Below are positions 62,901 through 64,000 of a stretch of 64,000 nt of DNA, piece by piece. The DNA comes from Dactylorhiza incarnata (taxonomy: Eukaryota > Streptophyta > Magnoliopsida > Asparagales > Orchidaceae). A model generated the notes under the pieces. It was not told where the DNA came from. It ran no database searches and was given only the letters and a program-made list of their open reading frames with translations. Location of the stretch: assembly GCA_033032865.1 (NCBI GenBank), contig JAWHQI010000065.1, positions 124,001 through 188,000 on the forward strand. Direction: 5' to 3'. The stretch's first letter is position 1, and the number at the start of each line of letters is the position of its first letter. Both the position numbers and the translations under genes were made by a program.

Positions 62901-63400
62901 ATGAGTTTTTCCGATGTTGAACTATATTTTCAACATTTACAATCTAAGGACTCGCTACTTACATGGATGATGCGGGCATAATCCAGATCAAACATAAAAA
63001 ATAGTAATAGGTGGACAGGTCCAAGATATATATATATATACTGATGTTAAACTATATTTTCAACAATTTACCTTAACAATATGCATACCTTCATGAAGAG
63101 ATTCACAGCAGGATCAGGTACAATTCCTAGACTCTTCTCCCTTCTTGCTAGCTCGCTTAGAAGTTCTGTGAAATCAACTCAATGTGATAATTTACTTAGG
63201 AGAAAATAACATGGTAATAATAGTTATCATGTAAATGTACCATATCTGTCACCCACGCCTTGGCATCTTTCAGAGAAATGTAGTGTTTCCTTCACAGTCA
63301 TTTCCCCTATGAGAGTTTCATTTTGGCTAATATATGCTGATGTCTTTTCGGGTATAAATTCACTTAGCTTATGTCCATTGTATGTTATCTCACCTGTAAC
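6258..63400 (-). CDS. PDR-type (full-size ABCG) ABC transporter gene, 18 internal exons spread over 57 kb (5' and 3' ends outside window)
   Basis: PDR transporters are plasma-membrane ATP-driven exporters of terpenoids, lipids or hormones with the order NBD1-TMD1-NBD2-TMD2. Eighteen exons join into 3222 nt (1074 codons) with no stop and no frameshift. Visible motifs: NBD1 signature ISGGQRKRV and Walker B LFMDE (about residues 116-150), TMD1 with the [11 protein letters not shown] motif (about 385-395), NBD2 Walker [10 protein letters not shown] (692-700), NBD2 signature LSTEQ and Walker [13 protein letters not shown] (about 800-830), and TMD2 with [14 protein letters not shown] (about 1055-1071). 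The family is about 1420-1450 aa, so roughly 230 N-terminal and 130 C-terminal residues lie outside. All splice phases agree, including across introns of 37.9, 5.3 and 7.3 kb that are full of transposons. Two gene fragments brought together by chance would not give complementary, non-overlapping coverage. The substrate cannot be inferred. Confidence 0.9.
6514..6741 (-). CDS. PDR gene exon q (start of TMD2)
   Basis: 228 nt: (Q)[40 protein letters not shown] and the first TMD2 helix to IFWKIGQR. It matches NEALV.ELS.P.PGS.DL in the family. Acceptor ATGAATAG, donor GTTCTT, ends with AG of an Arg codon. Confidence 0.9.
6878..7011 (-). CDS. PDR gene exon p (linker to TMD2)
   Basis: 134 nt: [40 protein letters not shown]. 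It matches IPGV......NPA.WMLE..... of the family. Acceptor TTCTACAG, donor GTGAGT, ends with two bases of a Gln codon. Confidence 0.9.
7012..7698 (-). other. PDR intron (687 bp)
   Basis: AT-rich intron between exons o and p with normal GTTTGT donor and CTACAG acceptor. No transposon recognised. Confidence 0.75.
7699..7782 (-). CDS. PDR gene exon o (end of NBD2)
   Basis: 84 nt encoding [20 protein letters not shown] and EKLITYFE, the conserved LLL.KRGG..IY.GPLG block. Acceptor ACTGAGCAG, donor GTTTGT. Phase 0 both sides, 75 bp from exon n. Confidence 0.9.
7858..8148 (-). CDS. PDR gene exon n (NBD2 signature, Walker B, H-loop)
   Basis: 291 nt, 97 codons: [77 protein letters not shown]. All catalytic motifs are intact. 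It is separated from exon m by 7.25 kb holding two fused retroelements, a LINE and short spacers. Acceptor TTTTCTTCAG, donor GTTAGA. Confidence 0.93.
8149..8418 (-). other. start of the 7.25-kb PDR intron, no feature seen
   Basis: Pyrimidine-rich acceptor region directly right of exon n, then AT-rich sequence to the first copia LTR. Confidence 0.5.
8419..8681 (+). repeat. 5' LTR of the copia element at 8.4-12.6 kb
   Basis: The right edge is firm: CGTACA followed by the primer-binding site TGGTATCAGAGT at 8682. The left edge is uncertain; TGTAACAG at 8419 is the best TG start but no second LTR or TSD confirms it. A TATATATAAAG box lies at about 8584-8594. Confidence 0.5.
8682..12614 (+). mobile_element. 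Deleted Ty1-copia retrotransposon
   Basis: Follows its primer-binding site (TGGTATCAGAG, tRNA-iMet type). gag of UBN2 type at about 9420-9800 ([19 protein letters not shown]), zinc knuckle [14 protein letters not shown] near 10100, protease [11 protein letters not shown] near 10370, then a jump straight to the very end of integrase ([14 protein letters not shown] near 10530). The GAG-pre-integrase and most of integrase are deleted. Reverse transcriptase [14 protein letters not shown] near 11680 and RNase [18 protein letters not shown] near 12290 follow, with frameshifts. It stops in RNase H at about 12614 and has no 3' LTR. Confidence 0.85.
10190..10219. repeat. poly-C tract (about 30 nt) followed by (CA)n
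   Basis: A C homopolymer runs into a short CA repeat inside the copia gag-protease region. It creates artificial Pro-rich frames. Confidence 0.85.
12615..14186 (-). mobile_element. Ty3-gypsy fragment: gag and protease
   Basis: From right to left: gag with [20 protein letters not shown] (near 13700), [18 protein letters not shown] and [13 protein letters not shown] (near 13400), a spacer, then protease [14 protein letters not shown] near 12790 (DSG changed to DCG). RT and later domains are missing. The left end is fused to the copia RNase H at about 12614. The right end joins its 5' LTR at 14187 through a primer-binding-site-like ATTTGGTCCGACC. Confidence 0.8.
14187..14877 (-). repeat. 5' LTR of the gypsy fragment, interrupted by a LINE
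   Basis: Plus-strand edges TGTTAGAGGA at 14187 and CGTATCACA at 14877 give a TG...CA unit of about 340 bp after removing the LINE. The inner edge lies next to the gag leader. There is no second copy to confirm the outer edge. Confidence 0.5.
14399..14747 (-). mobile_element. 5'-truncated RTE-type LINE, 3' end only
   Basis: Minus frame has [31 protein letters not shown] and [17 protein letters not shown], the C-terminal tail typical of plant RTE-like reverse transcriptases. The 3' end reads GGGATAAAGGCTTGAGTGTT and then GTTGT, the usual RTE end. Flanking duplications are AGCAATAATAGGGAAACT (14381-14398) and AGCAATTAATAGGGAAACT (14748-14766), one base different. It inserted into the gypsy LTR. 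Confidence 0.85.
14878..15398 (-). other. PDR intron sequence, no feature seen
   Basis: Rest of the intron between the gypsy LTR and exon m. AT-rich, ending at the exon m donor GTGAGT. Nothing recognised. Confidence 0.6.
15399..15731 (-). CDS. PDR gene exon m (NBD2 Walker A)
   Basis: 333 nt, 111 codons. Contains [12 protein letters not shown], Walker [30 protein letters not shown] and [20 protein letters not shown]. Most PDR proteins have GVSGAGKTT; here Glu replaces the second residue, while the catalytic Lys is present. Acceptor TTTGGCAG, donor GTGAGT, phase 0 both sides. Confidence 0.93.
15832..16016 (-). CDS. PDR gene exon l (linker and start of NBD2)
   Basis: 185 nt. Encodes a polar linker and then [20 protein letters not shown] followed by DMPP, the conserved entry to NBD2. 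Acceptor GAACTATAG, donor GTTAGT, ends phase 0. Confidence 0.88.
16094..16183 (-). CDS. PDR gene exon k (linker between TMD1 and NBD2)
   Basis: 90 nt: [20 protein letters not shown] and a short acidic/polar stretch. The Pro codon is split with exon j, giving the family motif LNPLG. Acceptor ATGGTAG, donor GTAAGA, ends phase 1. Confidence 0.85.
16311..16461 (-). CDS. PDR gene exon j (last TMD1 helix)
   Basis: 151 nt: [18 protein letters not shown], then [18 protein letters not shown] and the end of the helix at LMYLN. It matches LGVA.L....F....WYW in the family. Acceptor TTCTGTCAG, donor GTAAGT, ends phase 1 with C of a Pro codon. Confidence 0.9.
16462..17325 (-). other. PDR intron sequence with a possible MITE end
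   Basis: AT-rich intron right of exon j. At 16780 there is GGCTTCGTTTGGCACGG, which looks like a MITE terminus, but I found no matching inverted end, so no element is called. Confidence 0.4.
17346..17532 (-). mobile_element. Au-type SINE
   Basis: On the minus strand it begins GGAGAGCCTTGGCGCACCGG, with a pol III A box (TGGCGCACCGGTTAAGG) and a B box (GGTTCGAGTCC), then the tRNA-unrelated body with CTCTTGCAAAAATGCAGGG and CCCTTCCCCAGACCC, ending GTGCACCGGGCTGCCCAT. This is the Au SINE layout known from many plants. Target duplications TCTAACGAATAATCACAATA (17326-17345) and TCTAACGAATAATCATAATA (17533-17552) differ at one base. The element looks complete. Confidence 0.92.
17553..18274. other. 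intron stretch, repeat-like, unidentified
   Basis: No coding domain seen. Some phrases (TCTTTTCCTCTGAAGACTCC, TCTTTTCCTCTAGAGATTC) form a weak local direct repeat near 17970-18020. Confidence 0.35.
18275..18404 (+). repeat. 5' LTR of the copia element at 18.3-20.6 kb (130 bp)
   Basis: Starts TGTTGGAATTATG, ends TTCTCCAACA, and is followed at once by the primer-binding site TGGTATCAGAGTAGCC at 18405. The edges TGTTGGA...TCCAACA are inverted repeats of each other, as expected for LTR ends. Confidence 0.85.
18405..20648 (+). mobile_element. Ty1-copia retrotransposon truncated at the start of integrase
   Basis: Primer-binding site, then gag ([20 protein letters not shown] at about 19000) with one in-frame stop after LVQQE at 19542, zinc knuckle [14 protein letters not shown] near 19670 (first pair is CX2Y rather than CX2C), protease [13 protein letters not shown] near 20010 (DSG changed to DSS), GAG-pre-integrase with HHTLSTMH and [12 protein letters not shown], and the first residues of the integrase core. 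It breaks off at FVTFIDC (20648). The rest of pol and the 3' LTR are missing. Confidence 0.88.
20649..21745. other. intron stretch with a (GT)n(G)n tract; otherwise unidentified
   Basis: Contains (GT)n at about 20876-20898 followed by about 33 G to 20931. The sequence to 21400 has the look of decayed retroelement (short open blocks) but shows no domain I can name. 21400-21745 is AT-rich intron next to exon i. Confidence 0.45.
20899..20931. repeat. poly-G tract (33 nt) after a (GT)n run
   Basis: Longest G homopolymer in the window, directly after a GT microsatellite. Confidence 0.9.
21746..21855 (-). CDS. PDR gene exon i (extracellular loop after TMD1)
   Basis: 110 nt encoding (A)[15 protein letters not shown] and [13 protein letters not shown]. 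It matches the conserved IPKWW.WG.W.SP motif and the NE...RW motif. Acceptor TTGGCAG, donor GTAAGT. The two leading bases complete the codon begun in exon h. Confidence 0.9.
21856..22401 (-). other. PDR intron (546 bp)
   Basis: AT-rich intron between exons h and i with normal splice sites. No transposon seen. Confidence 0.75.
22402..22562 (-). CDS. PDR gene exon h (TMD1 end)
   Basis: 161 nt. The first base completes Arg from exon g, then [35 protein letters not shown] and a hydrophobic helix ending SGFTIPK. This is exactly the segment that follows exon g in PDR proteins. Acceptor CCCTCACAG, donor GTTCTG, ends phase 1. Both neighbouring introns carry TEs or are long. Confidence 0.9.
22563..23486 (-). 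other. PDR intron, left end of the 37.9-kb intron
   Basis: AT-rich sequence next to exon h acceptor. No domain or repeat recognised. Confidence 0.55.
23487..23552. repeat. 66-bp direct repeat, left copy
   Basis: Identical base for base to 28148-28213 (begins AGTCACTATAGTGTTATGG, ends CATAATGGGTT). The two copies bracket the telomere-repeat and chromovirus block. Much longer than a retroelement target duplication. Confidence 0.95.
23551..23594 (+). repeat. interstitial telomere repeats (TTTAGGG)6
   Basis: Five perfect TTTAGGG units and one unit with two extra T, in the plant telomere sequence. It starts at the last bases of the 66-bp repeat copy and stops at TTTAAA. Confidence 0.92.
23595..24045 (+). 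mobile_element. Athila/Tat-type LTR end and leader fragment
   Basis: AT-rich sequence ending in ATCAAG, then TTTTTGGCGCCGTTGCCGGG. The piece TGGCGCCGTTGCCGGGGA (23932-23949) is the tRNA-Asp-type primer-binding site of Athila/Tat gypsy elements. No gag of that type follows; the sequence switches to chromovirus gag at about 24046. The start of the LTR is not defined. Confidence 0.65.
23932..23949 (+). promoter_or_regulatory. primer-binding site, tRNA-Asp type
   Basis: TGGCGCCGTTGCCGGGGA is the well-known primer-binding site of Athila and Tat gypsy retrotransposons. It belongs to a different clade from the pol gene downstream. Confidence 0.8.
24046..27650 (+). CDS. Chromovirus (Ty3-gypsy) gag-pol polyprotein, 5'-truncated, long intact ORF
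   Basis: The open frame runs from 23931 (1239 codons), but homology starts at about 24046 ([18 protein letters not shown]). Residues counted from 23931: zinc knuckle [14 protein letters not shown] (124-137), protease [11 protein letters not shown] (198-208), reverse transcriptase with [10 protein letters not shown] (533-542), RNase H with [13 protein letters not shown] (about 678-690), HHCC zinc finger of integrase (about 870-908), integrase catalytic Asp in LDFIDG, Asp in IISDRDP and Glu in [11 protein letters not shown] (about 938, 997, 1032), and the GPF/Y module [13 protein letters not shown] (about 1170). No stop or frameshift in 3.6 kb. The N-terminal half of gag and the 5' LTR are gone. 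Codons are GC-rich compared with the flanks. Confidence 0.9.
27647..27910 (+). CDS. Chromovirus chromodomain, in the -1 frame relative to pol
   Basis: [20 protein letters not shown], then [20 protein letters not shown] and VALDGGGN, which is the chromodomain plus the conserved tail before the LTR. Pol stops at 27650 and this frame is -1 to it, overlapping just before the stop, so either a single-base deletion or a frameshift separates them. Chromodomains at the integrase C-terminus are thought to direct insertion to marked chromatin. The frame runs on into the LTR. Confidence 0.8.
   Translation: MKRGTEYRLEVLVKWKHLSDTHNSWVDLLEFREHFPDFHLEDKVALDGGGNVMPPHPLQFTGQQYSRRRKEVQDNGAEPSGSAPSQQ
27872..27947. 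repeat. two identical-stem hairpins in the chromovirus LTR
   Basis: 27872-27897 and 27921-27947 each read GGGGCTGAACC, a 4-5 nt loop, GGTTCAGCCCC. A poly(A)-signal-like AATAAATAAAG lies between them. Confidence 0.9.
27952..27969. repeat. poly-G tract (18 nt)
   Basis: G homopolymer in the chromovirus LTR directly after the second hairpin. Confidence 0.9.
28148..28213. repeat. 66-bp direct repeat, right copy
   Basis: Identical to 23487-23552. Begins at the end of the chromovirus 3' LTR. Confidence 0.95.
28214..28560. other. spacer, nothing recognised
   Basis: No domain or repeat seen between the 66-bp repeat and the decayed copia fragment. Confidence 0.4.
28561..29990 (+). mobile_element. 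Decayed Ty1-copia fragment (GAG-pre-integrase to start of RT)
   Basis: Degenerate frames in order: [12 protein letters not shown] near 28590, [20 protein letters not shown] near 28770 (GAG-pre-integrase CX2H...C-type motif), integrase pieces near 29250 ([20 protein letters not shown]), then [17 protein letters not shown] and an acidic linker, ending at the block before reverse transcriptase (near 29960). Many stops and frameshifts. RT and RNase H are absent. Confidence 0.75.
29991..30690. mobile_element. probable LTR or leader of a gypsy element, unassigned
   Basis: Contains TGGTGTCAGAGCCGGATC on the minus strand near 30270, similar to a tRNA-Met primer-binding site, but not placed next to a clear LTR end. 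No coding domain. Confidence 0.3.
30691..32410 (+). mobile_element. Tat-like gypsy fragment: gag and protease
   Basis: Plus-strand pieces in order: gag block [20 protein letters not shown] near 31075 and [13 protein letters not shown] near 31180, [20 protein letters not shown] near 31370, a zinc knuckle of CX2H type [16 protein letters not shown] near 31860, and protease-like [16 protein letters not shown] near 32270 (DTG changed to DTR). Interrupted by frameshifts and a 28-C tract. It meets an oppositely oriented gypsy at about 32410. Confidence 0.75.
31465..31492. repeat. poly-C tract (28 nt)
   Basis: C homopolymer inside gag of the Tat-like fragment. Confidence 0.9.
33792..34158. repeat. 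tandem duplication, two copies of 185 bp
   Basis: AAATGCTTAATGTCAAGATT begins at 33792 and again at 33977. Each copy holds a piece of the gypsy C RNase H-like region plus the first 30 or so bases of the LTR that starts at 34129 (TGTCACACCCCAGCCCG; in the left copy TGTCACAACCCGGTCCG). The copies differ at many positions. Confidence 0.88.
34129..36268. mobile_element. solo LTR, 2140 bp, of a gypsy-type element
   Basis: TGTCACACCCCAGCC at the left edge, CAGATCATTACA at the right edge. Flanking 5-mers CCCAA (34124-34128) and CTCAA (36269-36273) fit a duplication with one mutation. On removal, the minus-strand gypsy C frame resumes at KEL.AQDI. The LTR has no coding sequence. 35730-35965 is a run of imperfect repeats. 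Confidence 0.78.
35730..35965. repeat. imperfect tandem repeats in the solo LTR
   Basis: Repeated variants of GTGGCACCATGTGTCAGACAT and CACGTGGCGGACATACACGT. Unit length varies from about 27 to 32 bp. Confidence 0.75.
36955..37022. repeat. 26-bp tandem repeat, 2.6 copies
   Basis: Unit GGCGGAACTCTTCCGTCTAG followed by GGTTCG, at 36955, 36981 and 37007 (last partial). Inside the solo LTR. Confidence 0.92.
37140..37450. repeat. tandem repeats of about 95-105 bp
   Basis: About three copies of a unit with ATTCGTCGGGATTCCACGGA, ACAATCCGACGAATCC and GACGGCAACATTTGCCGAG. Each unit contains nested CCGACGAAT motifs. Inside the solo LTR. Confidence 0.88.
41451..41755 (+). mobile_element. copia element E, RNase H part 1
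   Basis: Plus strand: [40 protein letters not shown], then VGGKLVTW-like and SKK.NIVAR. It contains a local tandem duplication of about 50 bp (AATATCGAAGTCTTTAC and AATATTGAAGTCTTTAC). The frame is cut at 41755 and resumes at 54441. Confidence 0.82.
41756..42018 (-). repeat. LTR of gypsy A (LTR1, about 263 bp)
   Basis: Plus-strand edges TGTTACGTTGTCGGCG and CAAGGGATA. Matches the two-part LTR at 48170-48297 plus 54330-54440 and the partial LTR at 45233-45366. The 5-mer ACGAC before it pairs with ACAAC at 54441-54445 as the outer target duplication of the whole array. Confidence 0.8.
42019..45232 (-). mobile_element. gypsy A, internal region copy 1
   Basis: Minus strand: gag-like block [20 protein letters not shown] near 44440, a fragment of the protease region ([13 protein letters not shown]) near 44050, a reverse-transcriptase start near 43100-43360 in decayed form, then about 600 bp without pol homology to the LTR. 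Most of RT, RNase H and integrase are absent, so the family was already non-autonomous. A non-LTR element is inserted at 43381-43706. A minus-strand ORF of 237 codons (42616-41903) shows no recognisable domain. Confidence 0.72.
43381..43706 (+). mobile_element. non-LTR retroelement insertion (SINE or truncated LINE), 326 bp
   Basis: Perfect 16-bp target duplication TATGGATATCGATAAG at 43365-43380 and 43707-43722. The 3' end reads CCCATACCCCCAATGATTGG, GGGACTATATGGGTTC, then TGTTGTTGTTG, an RTE-type tail shared by plant RTE LINEs and their SINEs. Gypsy A copy 2 has no insertion at the same site (near 46480). Confidence 0.85.
45233..45366 (-). repeat. gypsy A LTR2, partial
   Basis: Same sequence as LTR1 from TTACATTGTCGG to GAATAACT, where it is cut by a gypsy B LTR at the same base as in LTR3. 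Confidence 0.85.
45367..45855. repeat. truncated gypsy B LTR inserted in gypsy A LTR2
   Basis: Matches the first 490 or so bases of the B LTRs at 48298 and 53541 (GGGGTGAAAA...CCCCAAGTCCCATAG). It ends in short templated filler and joins gypsy A internal sequence. Confidence 0.85.
45856..48169 (-). mobile_element. gypsy A, internal region copy 2
   Basis: Close duplicate of copy 1. Better preserved RT start on the minus strand: [53 protein letters not shown] (46290-46063). Before it lies [13 protein letters not shown] (46860), the segment preceding the protease of chromovirus-like gypsies, and gag blocks (near 47300). The left edge starts abruptly at 45862 (CTGGAGTGAG), equal to about 42765 in copy 1. 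Confidence 0.8.
48170..48297 (-). repeat. gypsy A LTR3, inner part
   Basis: Runs from GTTACGTTGTCG to AATAACT, interrupted by gypsy B. Continues at 54330. Confidence 0.85.
48298..49070 (-). repeat. gypsy B LTR, left copy (773 bp)
   Basis: Begins TGTTGGGGTGAAAA, ends TTTAGGCAGATA. Pairs with 53541-54324. Flanked by TAACT (48293-48297). Confidence 0.9.
49159..49167 (+). promoter_or_regulatory. TATA box for the antisense ORF of gypsy B
   Basis: TATAAATAG, a textbook plant TATA box, 76 bases before the ATG at 49243 and just inside the LTR boundary. Its direction matches the antisense ORF and opposes gag. Confidence 0.55.
49243..50637 (+). pseudogene. antisense additional ORF of gypsy B, broken
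   Basis: Starts [20 protein letters not shown] at 49243. The middle (about 49690-49950) encodes a Lys/Glu/Arg-rich, coiled-coil-like part ([40 protein letters not shown]). The last third is an acidic 190-codon frame at 50065-50637. One stop (near 49670) and several frameshifts break it. I recognise no domain. Tat-lineage gypsy elements are known to carry extra ORFs, some antisense, between pol and the 3' LTR, and position and orientation fit that. Confidence 0.55.
50500..51290 (-). pseudogene. gypsy B gag, C-terminal part
   Basis: Minus frames 51069-50875 and 50776-50510 hold [40 protein letters not shown] and the downstream [20 protein letters not shown]. These match the gag core of Tat-like gypsies (AREWYY.LP..SI.SF..L...F). 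The frames are shifted against each other. Confidence 0.75.
51355..53337. mobile_element. solo LTR, 1983 bp, nested in gypsy B gag
   Basis: Begins TGTAACCCTATATT, ends GACGGGTCGTGACA. Perfect target duplication GGAGG at 51350-51354 and 53338-53342. No coding sequence; the Arg/Glu-rich open frames on the minus strand near 51.3-51.9 kb are from GC-rich LTR sequence. It separates the start of B gag (right) from the rest (left). Confidence 0.9.
53343..53540 (-). pseudogene. gypsy B gag, N-terminal part and leader
   Basis: Minus frame with [20 protein letters not shown] and VEGP, directly inside the right-hand (5') LTR of gypsy B. It continues after the solo LTR at 51350. Confidence 0.6.
53541..54324 (-). 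repeat. gypsy B LTR, right copy (784 bp)
   Basis: Begins TGTTGGGGTGAAAA, ends TTTGGGCAGACA. Collinear with 48298-49070 with scattered substitutions and small indels. Confidence 0.9.
54330..54440 (-). repeat. gypsy A LTR3, outer part
   Basis: Continues LTR3 after gypsy B (ATTGTAACGTTCTTTCTGGA to CAGCACTATA). Followed by ACAAC, the partner of ACGAC at 41751. Confidence 0.85.
54441..54494 (+). mobile_element. copia element E, RNase H part 2
   Basis: Plus frame [10 protein letters not shown], stop, GLCEV: the AEY motif of copia RNase H. It continues part 1 (ends 41755) and is continued at 56245. Confidence 0.8.
54495..56239 (-). mobile_element. element D: small non-autonomous chromovirus derivative (1745 bp)
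   Basis: Two 309-bp LTRs (54495-54803 and 55931-56239) differing at 6 positions, perfect target duplication GAAGT (54490-54494, 56240-56244). The internal 1.1 kb has on the minus strand a primer-binding-site-like ATGGTCCGACC at the right end, a 406-codon open frame rich in Pro/Ser/Ala, and at the left end LDLGDKVNF followed by IVTIVTT, the tail that ends chromovirus polyproteins just before the LTR. So gag start is fused to the last codons of pol and all enzymes are deleted. TATATAA lies in the LTR on the minus strand. Confidence 0.88.
56245..56693 (+). mobile_element. copia element E, RNase H part 3 and 3' end
   Basis: [60 protein letters not shown]: the C-terminal half of copia RNase H, ending at about 56563. 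Then about 130 bp, probably LTR start, up to a solo LTR insertion. Confidence 0.85.
56694..58047. mobile_element. solo LTR, 1354 bp
   Basis: Begins TGTAACGACCCCCTT, ends TTGACGGCGTCACA. Perfect target duplication CTACA at 56689-56693 and 58048-58052. No coding region. The TGTAACG...GTCACA edges are similar to those of the other long solo LTRs. Confidence 0.88.
58202..59957 (-). mobile_element. young non-autonomous copia-type LTR element (1756 bp)
   Basis: LTRs 58202-58352 (151 bp) and 59808-59957 (150 bp) differ by three substitutions and one base gap. Perfect target duplication TAAAT (58197-58201, 59958-59962). On the minus strand the primer-binding site TGGTATCAGAGCAGG follows the right LTR at 59807 and the purine tract GCTTGAGGGGGAG precedes the left LTR. 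The 1.45-kb inside has no gag, protease, RT or integrase motif; its open frames are short and unrecognised. Confidence 0.92.
59963..60482 (-). other. PDR intron, right end of the 37.9-kb intron
   Basis: AT-rich sequence up to the exon g donor. No transposon seen. Confidence 0.6.
60483..60799 (-). CDS. PDR gene exon g (TMD1)
   Basis: 317 nt. Encodes [17 protein letters not shown], then [39 protein letters not shown] and the helix ending [11 protein letters not shown]. It ends with two bases (AG) of an Arg codon. Donor GTAAGA. The next exon with complementary phase lies 37.9 kb away at 22562. Confidence 0.92.
60884..61165 (-). CDS. PDR gene exon f (linker to TMD1)
   Basis: 282 nt, 94 codons, starting [20 protein letters not shown] and ending FVYVFKTVQ. 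It covers the family's DQ.QYW...PY.FVS..EF motif and the [18 protein letters not shown] segment that enters the membrane. Acceptor CCTGGACAG, donor GTGATT. Phase 0 on both sides. Confidence 0.9.
61264..61565 (-). CDS. PDR gene exon e (NBD1 Walker B, D-loop, H-loop region)
   Basis: 302 nt. Encodes [20 protein letters not shown], then DSSTT, the switch region, the EGQIIYQGP block and KGAADFLQE. In this family the usual sequence is [10 protein letters not shown]; here it is [10 protein letters not shown]. The exon end is unusual: the next base pair on the minus strand is GC (GAG then GCGAGT), not GT. Phase 0 with exon f. Confidence 0.9.
61566..62485 (-). other. PDR intron (920 bp)
   Basis: AT-rich, ends in TATGCACAG at exon e. 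No exon or transposon seen within it. Confidence 0.7.
62486..62576 (-). CDS. PDR gene exon d (NBD1 ABC signature)
   Basis: A 91-nt exon encoding [19 protein letters not shown] followed by [11 protein letters not shown]. It holds the intact NBD1 signature. Acceptor AGATGCAG, donor GTTCTT. It ends in phase 1 (first base of a Gly codon completed by exon e). Confidence 0.9.
62642..62695 (-). CDS. PDR gene exon c (NBD1)
   Basis: A 54-nt exon encoding [18 protein letters not shown], the family's EGQ...TDY segment just before the ABC signature exon. Acceptor GAAACAG, donor GTATCT, phase 0 on both sides. Too short to be seen as an ORF; recognised by order and motif. Confidence 0.85.
62696..63088 (-). 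other. PDR intron (393 bp)
   Basis: AT-rich intron between exons b and c with a short (TA)n near 63030. Nothing else seen. Confidence 0.7.
63089..63165 (-). CDS. PDR gene exon b (NBD1)
   Basis: A 77-nt exon encoding [19 protein letters not shown] and then AVNLFMK, matching the family's ELARREK..I.PDP block. Acceptor TTTCACAG, donor GTATGC. The single base left by exon a completes the first Glu codon. Confidence 0.88.
63241..63400 (-). CDS. PDR gene exon a (NBD1, Q-loop region)
   Basis: Encodes the stretch [10 protein letters not shown] through CQGVGDRY, including [19 protein letters not shown] (Q-loop and following helix of NBD1). Acceptor is ATAAACAG before GTTACAGG at 63400, donor GTACAT after 63241. 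Length is 160 nt, ending in phase 1. The Walker A exon must lie further right and was not found before 64000. Confidence 0.88.
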
Positions 63401-64000
63401 CTGTTTATATTTTTTAGAAACCTTCAATTTTATTTATTTGTAAGTAAATGTAATATTAAACTACATGTATGATTTTGTTTCCAAATCTAAAATAAATTTA
63501 TATGCTAAAAAATGTCATTTTATATTTGTTTAGTAAAATAGGCATTTTTATGTTTGTTTAGTAAAATTGACATTTAAATATACATATGAAGAGTTTATGT
63601 TATTTTTGGTGATGCAAAAATCAACCTACTCAATTCCAATTCATCCAATTTTTTATATTTTCTAGTAGGCGCGTATGGTGTAACGAAATCACTAGAAATT
63701 TCTTTGCATTTTTTATTTAGGAATTTGTAGAAATCTCTTTCTGTTCATTAGAGAAAGATATATAGCATGTTTAGAGTTATTTTAATATTAATATGAGAAA
63801 GTTGTACAAAATTTCTATGAGCTTTTTAAGCATCTATAAATACAAATTGTAATACATTATTCTAAAAGGAAACATTTTCTATACTTCCATTGTTCTAACT
63901 CTCGTAATCAATGTCTTCCTTTGACAAGAAATAATTTGTTTGTTATGACATAGTCACGCCATCATTCATTCTAGGAATTAGTCAAAAATATTATGCTAAT
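63401..64000 (-). other. PDR intron, continues beyond the window
   Basis: AT-rich sequence before exon a. The Walker A exon of NBD1 is not in these 600 bases. Confidence 0.6.

Noticed and set aside
6258..63400. Three or four separate PDR genes or pseudogenes
   Set aside because: The islands never overlap in protein coordinates, follow one order on one strand and agree in splice phase at every junction, including a split Arg codon across 37.9 kb.

Overview
The window is nuclear DNA of a transposon-rich flowering plant. The signs are spliced exons of a plant pleiotropic-drug-resistance (PDR, full-size ABCG) transporter, Ty1-copia and Ty3-gypsy elements of plant clades (chromovirus, Athila/Tat-type), an Au-type SINE, and a short run of TTTAGGG plant telomere repeats. 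I cannot name the species. It could be a monocot or a eudicot.

The main result is that one host gene appears to run through almost the whole window on the minus strand. Eighteen exons between 63400 and 6258 read, in perfect order, residues from just after NBD1 Walker A to the middle of the second transmembrane domain of a PDR transporter (1074 codons, open throughout). All exon boundaries have matching phases. All introns are GT-AG except one GC-AG. The seven N-terminal-side exons lie at 60.5-63.4 kb, two at 21.7-22.6 kb, four at 15.4-16.5 kb and five at 6.3-8.1 kb. The first exons lie beyond the right edge. The last exon(s), for the C-terminal 130 or so residues, were not found and probably lie beyond the left edge. 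Three introns of about 37.9, 5.3 and 7.3 kb are filled with transposable elements.

Layout. 0-6.2 kb: a decayed copia element (minus) carrying an 860-bp hAT-like insertion, fragments of other copia elements, and a 206-bp PIF/Harbinger-type MITE. 8.4-14.9 kb: a deleted copia (plus) fused to a gypsy gag-protease fragment (minus), whose LTR holds a 5'-truncated RTE LINE. 17.3 kb: Au-type SINE. 18.3-20.6 kb: copia truncated at the integrase. 23.5-28.2 kb: a block bounded by a 66-bp direct repeat, containing telomere repeats, an Athila/Tat-type primer-binding site and a chromovirus with a long intact pol ORF. 28.5-30 kb: decayed copia. 30.7-41.4 kb: two opposed Tat-like gypsy fragments, the larger interrupted by two solo LTRs. 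41.4-56.7 kb: a copia RNase H gene split by a tandemly duplicated gypsy (A), into which gypsy B is inserted, into which a solo LTR is inserted. A small chromovirus-derived element (D) also splits the copia. 56.7-58.0 kb: solo LTR. 58.2-60.0 kb: a young non-autonomous copia-type element.

Many insertions were delimited exactly by target-site duplications (TSDs), and in several cases the interrupted reading frame resumes when the insertion and one TSD copy are removed. The most unusual signals are the TE-filled host gene, the telomere-repeat block with its 66-bp flanking duplication, the tandem gypsy A array whose two LTRs share one nested insertion site, and an antisense ORF with its own TATA box inside gypsy B.
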